Assembly (NCBI RefSeq): GCF_009727055.1
Contig: NW_024063779.1
Location: 62,001 to 126,000 of the forward strand
Direction: 5' to 3'
From: Benincasa hispida
Lineage: Eukaryota > Streptophyta > Magnoliopsida > Cucurbitales > Cucurbitaceae
DNA length: 64,000 nucleotides
Position 1 is the first letter of the stretch. Every line of letters starts with the position of its first letter. This document shows positions 11,812 to 23,110 of the stretch, one piece after another. The translations under genes and the position numbers were made by a program. The notes under the pieces are model-generated. The model was not told the DNA's origin. It ran no database searches and worked only from the letters and a program-made list of their open reading frames with translations.

Positions 11812-12776
11812 TCCTTCTTCTTTGTTTTTTTTTTGCTATGATCGCATCGCAAGCAGCTACGGATGCATTGGCATTCTTTTCTTCACATTCATCATTAGAC
11901 TTTTCTTTTTCAATCAAATTCAAGTCATTATCAGAATCTTGCAAATCTTCCTCATCCGGAAATTTCATGGCACGAATTATATTAAACTTGAGCTTCTGTC
12001 TGTTTATGCTCAAAGTGATTTCTCCCTTGTTCACATTAATTTGAGCACGACTCGTTGATAGAAAAAGGTCGCCCCAATATGATGGGTACATCCTTGTTGG
12101 CCTCATAATCTAGGATGATGAAGTCAGCTGGCAAAATAAATTTATCAATCGTGATCAGCACATCCTTTACCTAACCTTCTGGATGAACCAGAGATCTATC
12201 AGCCAACTGAAGAGTCATGGAGGTGGACACAAGTTGCCCCACATTTAATTGTCGAAAAATTGACAGCAGCATCAAATTTCTGTTGGCCCCCAAGTCACAC
12301 AGGGCTTGCCCAATATAGAGTCCTCCTATGGAGCAAGGAATAGTGAAGCTCCCAGGATCGCTCATCTTCGGTGGGATTATGGATTTGGAACTTTGTGTTA
12401 ATGTCACTGTGGCAAATTTCCCAGCACCTCTCTTCTTAGTTACCATGTCCTTCAAAAACTTGGCATAGGTAGGCATTTCCTCAATCGCTTCACTGAAAGG
12501 AATGTTAACATGTAATTGTTTTAACATAGACAGGAAGTGTTGGTACTGTACCTCTTCGTTTTTCTTCTTCCTTAGTCTCTGTGGGAAGGGTGGTAACTGA
12601 ACTTTCACGGTTCCCGTTTCATTAGACTTTGAGGTTGATGCAACCTCAGGTTCTACTACTTCATTTTCTCTTTCTTCTTCTTGCATTACCACAATCTCAG
12701 GCTCAATTGCGATAGAAGTTGTTCTACTCTGATCCTTCTTTTCTCCCTCCACAATCTTTCCACTGCGCAGTGCCAC
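11747..12776 (-). pseudogene. Aspartic protease region of Athila A, with in-frame UAG and a frameshift
   Basis: The frame from 12776 opens with MALRSGK, a typical start of this region in Athila/Tat pol. It carries the retropepsin active site as CDLGAN (family CDLGAS). A UAG at 12171-12173 follows HPEG. Beyond it the same frame stays open for about 35 codons into ILGRPF, the conserved end of the protease, and is then broken by a frameshift near 12065. From 12106 to 11747 another frame carries the linker to RT, rich in acidic and lysine residues. Element B has a UAG at the same codon; see findings. Confidence 0.85.
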
Positions 12777-12785
12777 AACCTGACA

Positions 12786-14075
12786 TTACTCCTTACCTGA
12801 TCCCCCTAGGTGGCGTGGAAGCTCGGTTGAACTTGGAAACGCCTCTTGCGGTCTACTTTTTAGCTCATTCGCAATCTGGCCCATTTGCAATTCGAGGTTG
12901 CAGATGGACGTAGCCTGACTTTGAAGCACTGTCTCGTTTTTCTCTATATATTGCTTCAATATGATCTCTAAAGAAGAAGATTGCATTGGTTGTTGTGAGC
13001 TACTTTCTTGTTGCTCTGTTGACCGTTGTTGCGTTGGAAGAATTCTGGTGGCCCTTCTTTTTACGCCACAGGTTGAAAATTTTGTTGTTGATTCTTCCAG
13101 GCAAAATTGGGGTGGTTCCTCCACTCGGGGTTGTAAGTGTTTGAAAAGGGATTGTGGATTTTGCGGGAAATCTTCCATCGCATGCCCATCACTGCAAGTC
13201 ACACACCTTGCGGTGTATTGACTTATTGCATTGTTTGCCCACCTTGCGGTGTTGGGCTACTGATCGCCATTCATTGGATCAAATTCATCATTGCGGTCAT
13301 TTGGTTTTGTAATGAAACAATGGCATCGTTATTTGCATCAGAATCTTTAAGTCTCAATATCTGGTCACTCTCCCTCCAGTCTTCATGGTTCTTGGAGATG
13401 CGGTCCAGGATAATCTTCGCCTCATCGTAAGTTTTGTCAAGCAGACCACCAGCAGCTACCACATTGGCAGCAGTCTGCGAAGCGGGATTCAGACCGTGAT
13501 AGAAAATTTCTATTTAAAGGCAATCTAGTAACCCATTATGCGGACAATCCCGAACCAACCTTTTAAACCTCGCCCAAGCATCGCTGAGGGATTCGTCCAT
13601 GTCTTGTTCAAAATTAGTAATAGCTTCCTTCGTCTTGCGTTCTCGGTAGGTGGAAAATACTTCTTCATGAATTTCTCCAACACCTGCTCCCAAGAAGTGA
13701 TCTCTCCTGGTTCGAGCGAATATGCCCATTTCCTAGCCTGATCATAGAGAGAAAATGGGAACAACGTCAGTCGAACTTCTTCAGCAGAGATGTTCGGGAA
13801 CAAAAAAGTATTACAGATTTCAATAAAAATTCGGAGGTGAGCATGCAGATCCTTGCCACGCCTTCCTCCGAATTGACCTGCAGCCTGGCTCATTTACAGC
13901 ATCACCGGTTTCATTTCAAATCTACTTCCGTCGAGGGTAGGCCTCATGATTCTCGGAGAGAAATCATAGAGGTTTGGCGATGCATAATCCCTAATGGGCC
14001 TATTGCGATCGTTTTGCCAACAGAATCAGATTTGCCATGACATTATTGTTGTTTGGTGCTCCATTTCAAGGTTGC
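12786..14075 (-). pseudogene. Gag of Athila A, broken
   Basis: Gag forms the particle that packages element RNA. Recognisable pieces from the N-terminus are YDFSPRIMRP, QFGGRRG, LFPFSLYDQARKWAYSLEP and EKFMKKYFPP. These are the plant retrotransposon gag signature seen also in B, C and D. A UAA interrupts the frame near 13896, just before QFGG. A frameshift near 13640 separates KYFPP from NFEQDMDESLSDAW. The C-terminal part (13202-12786) has a degenerate zinc knuckle beginning CSDGHAMED, with the final cysteine lost, and a heptad-like stretch around SICNLELQMGQIANEL. The exact start is uncertain because a frameshift lies just upstream of the first clear methionine (14038). Confidence 0.88.
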
Positions 14076-14211
14076 TTCACCATCTATTCTTTGTCTGATT
14101 GTGGTTGTTATTGGTGGTCTCTTAGTCTCCATCCGGGTCGTAGTTCGCCAGAGATTGAGAGTTTTGCAAAGAAACCACAAAAATTACCGTTAACAAACTA
14201 TTCAGCCAAAG

Positions 14212-14230
14212 TCCCCAGCAACAACGCCAA
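14212..14230 (-). other. Primer binding site of Athila A (tRNA-Asp-like)
   Basis: On the minus strand the sequence after the LTR reads TTGGCGTTGTTGCTGGGGA. It resembles the tRNA-Asp type TGGCGCCGTTGCCGGGGA known from Athila elements, with a few substitutions. Confidence 0.85.
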
Positions 14231-14235
14231 AAACT

Positions 14236-15900
14236 TGATGCTTGAAATTATGTGGTGGAAATATGGATGATATGCATTGATGGATTTGCATTGTGCACTC
14301 AATCTTCCCCAGCGAAATTCAAGTTCCTCTGAGTTTCCTGGTAAGTCTAGGGTCGAACACAGGGACTTGTGAAAATAGTTGCATTAGTAATATTTATGTA
14401 AACTTTGTGGTAACCAAGTAAATAAATAGAGTTTTGGGTGTGTTGTTGTGTTGATGAAAAAGAAATAAATAAAGGCAGCGGATTTGAGAAAGACAGTTGC
14501 GTTGATAGATGCAATGAGTATGCGATGAATGGGTTGAGAAGATCTTTAACTAGCGTTACTCGGGAATGCGTCAGACTATGCGATCATGTTAGAACCATGC
14601 ACAACAAGTCATTTTCCAATGTAAATACGGTGCTCCTAAGTCTAGGATACATGTGTTGAATGCAAAGTGTCCATAGAGCTTATCCCTAAGTCTCTACTCT
14701 TGTCCTATGCATTGATGCAAAATGCATGAAAGCAAGGTGACCGCATACAATCATATCTTATCGCTAAGATGCATGCGATGCGTTAATAACAAATAGTGCT
14801 CATTCCTAAGTGCCTATCTCTCGTTTATGCATTATAATCTGGTTCTTCCAAACCTAGATTCTGACCTGACCCTCCCAAGTCTAGATCCTGTCCTTAGACT
14901 ACCCTCCCGAGTATCTCTAATAGACGAATGAAGCATACATAAATAAGATAATCGCAAAGAATGAAGATTCCCTCGTTATACTAGCTAACTACTTCTCAAC
15001 CCATTCAACTAATTTAGCTACTCATGCATGAATAACAGAGAGTGAACAGATATAGAGAAAGACATTCCATTCTTATAACTGAGTTGAATACAAAATGATA
15101 ATGGAAAATAAAGGTAGAGAGCCTGGTAGAAATTCCTTGCTGATCGAGGCTTTTTACACTGAATCTCTATTCTGATCTACAAATGTTCCCGCTTCCGCAT
15201 GCATCAACCCTCTCTCTATCTTGGAGCTTCTGGTGCTTTCTCAAGCTTATCGGAACGATCTACCGGCACACTTTCTTCCTCGCGTCCGCCTTAAAGTGAA
15301 AGAAAACTATGGACAGAGGCATGAACTTGTAAAGTGGTGAATTAATCAACTACTTAACCCCTTTTCTGAAGAATACACTTGGTATTTATAGAGCATCCAT
15401 GGTGAAAGGCGGTTTCTCTCTCCTGCTTGTACAGATCGGATAACTTTAATTCCTGATTGATGCGCCGTATAATTCTCAGCGATAAAGCTGAATGTACTTC
15501 ATGACCGTTATCGACTCTCAACTTAATTTGGATACGACTGCCATCAGCTTTCTATCCCATCGCTCTTAATTATCCTTTCACCCAGATGCCCCCAACATGT
15601 TGCTTTGACCAAGTTGCGGCGATCCTTCTTAGGCGAATGTTTACAAGCACGATCAACGTAAATTCTTGCGGTGAAGTTGCGCTCGATCAGTGAATTCTTA
15701 TGATCGCCATCTTTGCATTAAATTAACGCATATTCTGCATGAAAATATAAAGATCAACTGTTCTAATGTGTTGGATGCATATGACCGCAATATTATAGAA
15801 TTTTATGCTTAATGGACGCAATTTAACATATTTTATCAACGCAATCCAACATTGTTTAAGATCTTAGCACTATGATAACGTGCATTTCTGCCCGTTATCA
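14236..15900 (-). repeat. 5' LTR of Athila A, full length (1,665 bp)
   Basis: On the plus strand it runs from TGATGCTTGAAA to CCCGTTATCA. Element-sense features are the terminal stem-loop at 15873-15900, a TATA box at 15381-15394 and the conserved GTTCGACCC box near 14345-14365. The primer site abuts its left end. Confidence 0.92.
15381..15394 (-). promoter_or_regulatory. TATA box of Athila LTR
   Basis: The minus strand reads GCTCTATAAATACC. The same motif is kept in the LTRs at 7088, 17931, 24081, 37363, 55909 and 61989, which supports it as the core promoter. Confidence 0.75.
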
Positions 15901-16310
15901 TTTTCCGTGTTTCTTTATTTGATCTTCTATAAGAGGATAAGGTAACTTAGTCTCTTATCCTAATCTGCTTCTTCCCTACGATGGGCTCATTAGGGCAGGA
16001 CTCTGCACCGAAAGCGAGGGGTTACACTTACGCGAAATAGTTAAAGGTTAACGATTTTGGATCGAAAAATGGTGGCTGTCAGGTTCAGTTCCAAAAGTTG
16101 GTTCTGCCTAATGGTTGAGAATGTCTCATCCCAGCGAAAGGGTAACTGATCACCCCACTGGTGGCGTTTGTCCTGCCTCACTGGGGCATCATTGCAAAAT
16201 AGAAGTTTATAACTTAGGGTACTTGAAACTGTTTTGCAAAACTGATTGATTTAAAAGTGGTTTAGCCAATTTAATAAAGTTTTGTTCGTATTTTCAGCAA
16301 CATTTACAAA
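15901..16310 (+). other. End of copia 1 leader
   Basis: It matches 24735-25141, the leader directly upstream of the second copia gag, including the CTGTAAGAGGATAAGG-like segment and the run into the gag ATG. No coding frame is supported. Confidence 0.8.
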
Positions 16311-16765
16311 ATGGCAACAACTACGTTATCATTGTTAAGCGCCAAAAACTTACTGGCGATAATTTCGCAAACACATGATCATGACGATCCTGATCATCGA
16401 GGATCTCATGTTCGCTCTCACGGAGGCTTATCCTCTTATTCCAACTTCGAATGTCGCTCAAAATGTTCGGGAGGCATACGAGCGATGGACAAGCGTGAAT
16501 GAGAAGGCCCGAGCCTACATCTTGGCAAGTCTTTCTGAAGTCTTGGCCAAGAAACATGAGCCTATGGTCTCAGCGCGTGAGATTATAGAGTCCCTGCAGG
16601 GGATGTTTGGACAACCGTCTAAATAGCTTATGCATGAGGCTCTTAAATACATATTCAAATCCAAAATGGAAGAAGGCACCTCTGTTCGTGAACATGTGCT
16701 TAACATGATGGTCCACTTTAATGTGGCGGAGTTGAATGGGTCTACCATCAATGAGGGCAGCCAAG
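16311..16765 (+). pseudogene. Copia gag, 5' part (copia 1), cut by a solo LTR
   Basis: The start ATGGCAACAACTACG parallels the gag start at 25142. The family signature appears across two frames: LLSAKNL at the N-terminus, then REAYERWTSVNEKARAYIL and MVSAREIIESLQGMFGQPS, typical of the UBN2-type copia gag. There is a frameshift near 16380 and a stop at 16624-16626 (UAG), after which the frame continues with MHEALKYIF and VREHVLNMMVHFNVAE. The reading stops at 16765, where an Athila LTR begins. Confidence 0.85.
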
Positions 16766-18405
16766 TGATGCGTTATTTTATGATGTGAAAATGTGGATGA
16801 AATGCGATGGTGAAATTGTGTTGAGAACTCAAGTTTCCTTAGCGAAATCCAAGTGTAAACTCCACTGAGTTTCTTGGTAAGTCCAGGGTCGGGACTTGTG
16901 AAAATAGGTTGCGATGGTAATTTTTAGGAAAACTTTGTAGTAACCAAATAAATCAATAGTTGTTGAGGTTGTTGTTTGTGGTGATGAAAAATAAATAAAT
17001 GCGGCGAAGTTTGAAAAGAGTTGAATAAACGGGAAATGCGATGAGTATGCGGTGAATGGGTTGAGAAAATTTTTAGCTAACAATTCCTAGGATGCGTTCA
17101 TGCTATGCGATCATGCAACATGCATACAACAGTAAACCACCTCTCGGTGCGAATGCCATGGCTTCTAAGGCTAGAACGCATGCGATATATGCGATAAGTC
17201 TATAGGATCTACACATAAGCCTCTATTCTTATTTATGCGATGACAAAATGACACACACATAAATAAGGCGACCATATAATATCATTCCCATCTCTAGGAT
17301 ACATGCGATGTAGGTTGATAAATAGAGCTTATCTCTAAGTCCCTATCTCGCTATTCTAATTTTGCTCTCTTGAGTCTAGATTCTAACCTAACTCTCTCGA
17401 GTCATTAGGTTCTTTCTTTAGATTCTCTCTCGAGTAGCTCTAAAGGGGTGTCGGGCACAACATAAAATAAGACAATCATAAGCAATGAACTTCCTAGGTC
17501 ATTTTAGCTTAGTTCTTCTTAACCCATTCGACTAGTTTAGCTACTCATGCGTGCTAAGAGAGTGAAAAGATGTAGAATACGAACTTCCATTGTATAAATA
17601 TAAAAATGAAGTACAAGATAACAATGCAAGGATAGAATAAAGAGCCTGGTAGCAATCTCTTGTCGCCTAGGCTTTTACATTATTTTTCTACTCGTGTTCA
17701 AAAGATAATCTCGCTCTCGCGAGAGTCAACCCGCTCTCTACTTCTTCGTCTCAAGGTTCTCTCTCAAGTTGCCTTGAGTGATCTCTGACGTCTTTACTCT
17801 TCTCTAGCTCTACCTTAAAATAAAAAGGATAAACTATGGACAAAGGCGTGCTAGCTAATTGATGAATTTTCTAACTGGTGAATCTGTGAACTGGTGAACC
17901 CCTTTTCTGAAGGATGCCTTTGGTATTTATAGAGCTTCGAGGTGCAGGAGGCTTCTCTCTTATGATTGCTCAGATGGGATGGCTTTAATTCCCTGACTGA
18001 TGCGCTGAATATTTGTCACCAAAAAGTTGAATGTACTTGTTATCGTTAGAGGCTGTCAACTTAATTCGGATTCAACCCTCATCAGCTTTCTGTCCCATCG
18101 TGATTAATTATGTCTTTCACCCAGATGCACCCATCAAGTTGCGGCAATCCTTCTTGAGCAAATGTTTGCGAACACAATCACCGCAAAGTCTTGCGGTAAT
18201 TCTGCGCTCGACCAATGATTTCCTATGATCGCAGTTTCCACCTTGCATCAACGCATATTCTGCATAAAACCACAAAAATCAACTGTTTCTATGCGATGAA
18301 CGCATGCGACCTCAATATTATGAAATTGATGCTTTTTGGATGCAATCTAACATCATTTATCAACGCAAGCCAGCATTGTTTAAGAACTTAGCATTATGAT
18401 AACAA
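16766..18405 (-). mobile_element. Athila solo LTR, right end truncated
   Basis: It starts on the plus strand with TGATGCGTTATTTTATG right after CCAAG (16761-16765). The body matches the A and B LTRs, including GTAAGTCCAGGGTCG (16876-16890) and the TATA box at 17931. It ends at ATGATAAC near 18405, missing the last ~20 bp that form the rest of the terminal stem-loop. No CCAAG follows. What follows is leader of another copia copy, so the right junction is a deletion or recombination point. Confidence 0.8.
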
Positions 18406-18778
18406 AAATTCTTGCTACCTGGGAACCTACCTGTAAAAGTGAATTAGATAGATTTGATGCATGCATGCAAGTTAAGGTCAGTTCCTTAAAGAGTTTAAAT
18501 TTGACTACTTGAACTTGTTCTATTTCAAAGACAAAAGTTGTTTTTTAGCTGACTTAATAAATGACGTAGACTAAAATTAGTAGTCGAATTGTCTATATTA
18601 ATGAACCCCTAGGTAGAACATTAAGTGGGAGCTACTTGGGGCATATAATGCTTCATTTAAACCTTTCAGGTTTCTCCCTTATAGTCCACACTGTGAGATC
18701 TACCCTCGGCCTCGTGGCACCCTGAGAATGTCCCTCTAAAGGATGGTGTTTGGGTAGGTCAATATCAAGGTGGATGGA
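18406..18778 (+). other. Leader of copia 2, first part
   Basis: No frame is supported. Segments such as CCCTAGGTAGAACATTAAG have a counterpart on the minus strand in the leader of copia E (about 59530-59560). The phrase CCTCGTGGCACCCTGAGA reappears at 24689 in slightly changed form. It ends at the ATGGA target site of Athila B. Confidence 0.7.
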
Positions 18779-19664
18779 TGATACTTGATTTTATTGAAAT
18801 GAATTATGGATGATATGCGATGGTGAAATTGCATTGTGCACTCAAGTTTCTTCAGCAGAATCCAAGTGTAAATTCCACTAAGTTTCTTGGTAAGTCCAGG
18901 GTCGAACTCAGGGACTTGTGAAAACAGGTTGCGTAGGTAATTTTTATGAAAACCTTGTGGTAACTGATAACTCAATTACTTTTTGGTTTGTTGTTGATTG
19001 CGTTAATGAAAAATAAACAAATGGGTGGATTTGAGAAACGTCAGTTGTGTGATAGATACACTGAGTATGCGATGAACGGGTTGAGAAGATCTTTAGCTAG
19101 CGTTACTCGGGAATGCGTCAGACTATGCGATCATGTTACAACCATGCACAGCAAGTCATTTTCCAATGCAAATGCGATGCTCCTCTCTCATGATTGTACA
19201 GATGGGACAACTTTAATTCCTGATTGATGGGTCGAATATTTGTCACCGAAAAGCTGAATGTACTTGTGATCGTTATCGGCTGTCAACTTAATTCGGATTC
19301 GACTGTCATCAGCTTTCTGTCCCATCGCGATTAATTAGACTTTCACCCAGATGCGCCCACCATGTTGCGCTAACCAAGTTGCAACAATCCTTCTCGAGCA
19401 AATGTTTGCGAGCACAATCATCACAAAGCCTTGCGGTGAAGTTGCGCTCAACCGATGATTTCCTTATGACCGCAATTTTTGCCTTGCGTCAACGCATATT
19501 TTGCACAAGAATACAAAAATCAACTTTCCTATACATTGAACACATGCAATCACAATATTATGAAATTGATGCTTAATGAACGCAATTTAAGATATTTTGT
19601 CAACGCAAGCCAACATTGTTTAAGAACTTAGCACTATGATAATGTGTGTTTTTGTCCATTATCA
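18779..19664 (-). repeat. 3' LTR of Athila B (886 bp, internal deletion)
   Basis: It runs TGATACTTGATTTT to CCATTATCA. Relative to the A LTR it has lost the central ~0.6 kb, TATA box included, with the join near 19182. The terminal stem-loop at 19637-19664 is kept. The right LTR of B has a different, smaller deletion. Confidence 0.88.
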
Positions 19665-21070
19665 CACCCCTAAATTTAAACAATGCTTGTCCTCAAGCAT
19701 AAGCTAAAGATTTCTTTAGCAAGTCAACCGCAATGTTCTTTTCCTAGATTTCTCAAGGATACTTCGTTCGAATCCTATATAGCAAAATTTCCTTAAGTCT
19801 TGTTCAAGTCTCCTCTCAAAATATTTCTAAGACCTAGGGACCACAAGTTTAACCTTCAAAAGGAATTTAATAAAATTCCGGAACATCGCATGATTTATTT
19901 CAAAAAGAAATTTTCCACCGAGGTGTCAAATGATTTTATCCTTGTATATTTCTTGTCATTGTTATTTTTTTTCTAACCTTGCGTTAATCCAAGTGCCTTG
20001 CCTTCATTTTGGCTTGCCCTCACGTGTGTCATGTGGACATCCAACTACAAGCAATGCCGCTCTTTCTCAGACTAAACCTCATGCCTACTTGGTAGTGGAA
20101 TTGCAGTCATTTATTTATGTGTTGATCTTGGTGACTTACTTTCATTTTGGCTTGCCCCCACGTGTATCATGTGGACATCCAACTACAAGTAAGTGCCTTT
20201 CACAACTTAACTGTTATCTACATGGGTTTCCCATTGCGTTGACATTGGAGTTGTTAGAATATATATATATATATTTTTTTTTTATGTAAAAAGGTTGAAA
20301 ATCGCAAGGTCGAAAATAAATACCTCACCCCCAAATTTAAAATGTGGCAATGTCCTCATTGCCAAAAGATTGAAATAAGTCATGCGATGTTCGTATAAAG
20401 CTTCGTAAAGAGAATTTGAAAGGAAGCTAGCAAACCCCTAACTTCTAGAAATATTTCATGAGGTGACTATCTTAAAGTTAAGTTGACTCTAGTATATATG
20501 AAAGAAATAGATGCATATTTTTCATCATTGAAATCATACTTGGCAAAGAAAAAGCATGCGATAACTCACTAAATTTATCTATGTCAAATGATTGTGGTAA
20601 TCAAAGAGGATGCGGTGATAAACTTTTAAAAACTAACATGCGATGTGATAGCGCAAAATTTGAAATAAAGATAAGGAAAAATACACCCCCAAATTTGCGC
20701 TGTCACCTGTACTGTGTATTGACGCATCCATCTTTGTGACGATCTCTCTTCTTTGGATTGCGGTGATGGAGTAAGATAAGTGGCTTCTTCACATAACATC
20801 TCTGCAATCCAGCACCCTGATCGTTGCAAGAAAAATAAAGACAGGGTTAAATTATTTTAAACAAAACAAAATTTGTTATCGCAATTTCCATTTTTTTTTA
20901 GAATAAGAAAAGTGCAGATAGCACAAAGTAATTACGATAATAGATAATAACGAGTATGATGAAAGTTCATGAAGTATTGAAGCAGGAAAAAGGATATTCA
21001 AAAGAGTTGCGTCCCTGATGAGGTTGAATCATAAAATAACTCAGGGATCGCTTATTCCAAGCTGGGTTGT
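19665..21070 (-). other. 3' untranslated region of Athila B
   Basis: It is collinear with 7608-8900 of A: polypurine tract at 19665, further AAATTTGGGGG-type tracts at about 20325-20338 and 20683-20694, and the box pair at 20007-20189. 20900-21070 has no counterpart I can recognise and may contain the junction of the pol deletion. Confidence 0.7.
20007..20189 (-). repeat. Duplicated 3'-UTR box pair, Athila B
   Basis: The copies are at 20007-20052 and 20143-20189. The plus-strand core is GGCTTGCCCTCACGTGTGTC followed by ATGTGGACATCCAACTAC. An inverted repeat TGTC-n5-GACA is kept in the first copy. Confidence 0.75.
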
Positions 21071-21652
21071 TTACGTCCATGGTGGCTTTTCCCTCTTTTC
21101 TTTGTACTCTAGAATCTTTACTGCCTTAATCCGGAGTTTTTCCCCATGAATGTTCATTACAATCTCCCTCTTGCACACGTCAATTTGAGCGCGGCCGGTC
21201 GAAAGGAATGGTCGTCCCAATATGATGGGTGCATCTTTGTCCACTTTATAATCCAAAATGAGGAAGTCCATCGGCAGGATGAATTTATCGATTGAGATTG
21301 CGGCATTTTTCAGCTACCCTTCAGGATGTATTTGAGACCTATTCGTGAGCAGGAGAGTTTCTTTTGTAGGCGTGAGTGTGCCAATACTCAATCGTTGGAA
21401 GATTGATAATGGCATTATGTTTATGCTTGCCCCAAGATCGCATATCGCTTGTCCACTATAGACCCCTCCGATGGAGCATGGTATCGTAAAGATTCCTGGG
21501 TCGCCCATCTTCGGTGGGATCATAATATTTTGCGTTGCGGCCACTGTTGCGATCTTTTCTTCCTCATTTTGTTCCTCTTTCACTCTTTGCAGAGCTACTG
21601 GTGATTGGACTTCTTCTGTCTCAAAATCTAGAGGCTTAAGGGGTGGACACAA
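21071..21652 (-). pseudogene. Protease of Athila B, one frame split by a single UAG
   Basis: The frame from 21652 carries the active-site motif CDLGASINIM and reaches HPEG, where UAG (21314-21316) stops it. The same frame then stays open to 21071, through ILDYKVDKDAP and ILGRPFLSTGRAQIDV, the conserved protease end. Apart from the UAG this protease is intact. It ends with a short lysine-rich tail and PPWT. Gag overlaps its start in another frame (to 21636). Element A has the UAG at the identical codon. Confidence 0.85.
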
Positions 21653-23110
21653 CTTCAGGGTCTATGTTCTTGGGCTTTTCCAAACTATAGGTCAACGGGT
21701 CTTCGGTTGTCATCGCATTCAAGTTGGTCGCAATAGGCTTCTCCTCTACTTCCGCAGTCATGTTGTCGCTTAGCAAGGAGACTGCTAAGCATTGTTCCTT
21801 TCCGATACCCCTAGCATTGTGAGGGAGCTCACTTGAGCTTGGCAACGCTCCTTGTAGTTTATTTTTCAGCTCGCCCGCAATTTGTCCCATTTGAATTTCG
21901 AGATTTCTAATGGATGTGGCTTGATTCTGAAGCACTGATTCGTTTTTCTCAATGTACTACTTCAGCAAGCTCTTCAAGGACGAAGATTGCAATGATTGCG
22001 AGCTGCTAGCTTGGCTATGCGCTGAACCGTTGTTTTGCTGGAAAAATCCAGGTGGCCCTCCTTTTTATGCCACAGGTTGAAAGCTTTGTTGTTGATTTTT
22101 CCATGCAAAAATTGGGTAGTTTCGCCACCCAGGGTTATATGTATCAGAATAATGATTATTTCTCATGAAGCATACCGACTACAGGTTTGCTGAGCATTCT
22201 TCCATCGGGTGAGCATTGCTGCAAATGACACAACTTGTGGTCATTAAGTAATTGCACTGACCTGCCCCTTCTTCGCTCCCATATTATTAATTGTGATGCC
22301 TTGTATCAAACTCATCATCGCAGTCATTTTATTTTCCAGGGAGGCGATGGCCCGGTTGTTTGCGTCATTATCTTTAATTCTTAATCTATGATCGCTTTCC
22401 CTCCAATCCTTGTGACTTTTGGAAATGCGATCAAGTATACTCTTTGCCTCCTTATATGTTTTGTCAAGCAGACCACCAGCAACTGTTGCATTGGCAGCGG
22501 TCTGCGAAGAGGGATTCAGTCCTTGGTAAAAGATCTCCATCTGCAGGCAGTCTGGTAAGCCATTATGTGGACATTCTCTTACCAGCCGCTTGAACCTCGC
22601 CCAGGCATCGTTGAGCGATTTGTCATCTTCTTGTTCAAAATTTGTTATTAATTTCCTTCTTCTAGCATTCTCGGTTGGTGGGAAATACTTCTTCATAAAC
22701 TTTTCTACCACCTGTTCCCACGAAGTTATCTCTCCCGGTTCGAGAAAGTATGCCAATTTTCTTGCCTGATCACACAAGGAGAATGGGAACAAAGTGAGTC
22801 GAACTTCCTCGATTGAGATATTCGGGAACATAAAAGTGTTTCAGATTTCTATGAAGCTCCGGAGGTGGGCGTGCGGGTCTTCGCCACACCTTCCTCCAAA
22901 CTGCCCAGCAACCTGGATCATCTGCTACATTACCGACTTCATTTCAAACCTCGATCCATCTAACTCCGGTCTCATGATTCTTGGAGAGAAATCATAGAGG
23001 TTAGGCGACACATAGTCCCGAATGGGTCTATTGCGATCATTCGCTAGAAGGATGGGGTTGGCCATTATATTGTTCGCATTCACCCCCATTACTCCCGGTT
23101 GCTCCGCCAT
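21653..23110 (-). pseudogene. Gag of Athila B, broken
   Basis: It starts at 23110 with MAEQPGVMGVN. The N-terminal part to 22925 holds RPIRDYVSPNLYDFSPRIM. A UAG near 22927 precedes the QFGG-type segment. The main part (22831-22244) keeps FPNISIEEVRLTLFPFSLCDQARKL, VVEKFMKKYFPPTENARRRK and LLDKTYKEAKSILDRISK in one frame of 195 codons. Stops and frameshifts follow around 22240-21940, where the zinc knuckle should be. 21935-21636 again reads as the gag C-terminus (NLEIQMGQIAGEL). Of the A, B and C copies this gag is the least damaged. Confidence 0.88.

Larger units (their letters stand above)
6500..15900 (-). mobile_element. Athila-type Ty3/gypsy element A, degenerate but with all gag-pol domains
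   Basis: The minus-strand order from right to left is 5' LTR (14236-15900), tRNA-Asp-like primer site, gag, protease, RT, RNase H, integrase, 3' untranslated region with polypurine tracts, and 3' LTR (about 6500-7607). The 3' LTR is truncated: it lacks about 550 bp present at the left end of the right copy, so no target duplication survives. All frames carry stops or frameshifts. No third ORF is present. The element sits in the leader of copia 1. Confidence 0.9.
956..16765 (+). mobile_element. Copia element 1: 5' LTR, primer site, leader and gag start, interrupted by Athila A
   Basis: The order is LTR (956-5035, itself split by a solo LTR), initiator-Met primer site at 5038, leader 5036-6499, Athila A (6500-15900), leader remainder 15901-16310, and the 5' half of gag to 16765. 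No pol or 3' LTR can be assigned to this copy with certainty. Compared with the second copia copy, about 0.5 kb of leader is missing at the left edge of Athila A, where the left LTR of A is also truncated. One deletion probably removed both. The left flank is GCTAG (951-955). That pentamer is not found after the related 3' LTR at 42060, so the two LTRs are not shown to belong to one insertion. Confidence 0.7.

Noticed and set aside
9206..12058. Plus-strand frames of 63-131 codons opposite pol
   Set aside because: They are shadows of RT, RNase H, integrase and protease coding on the minus strand.
13890..22930. A shared gag nonsense mutation in A and B just before QFGG
   Set aside because: The stops are UAA in A and UAG in B, at neighbouring but not identical codons, so they are independent lesions, unlike the shared UAG in the protease.
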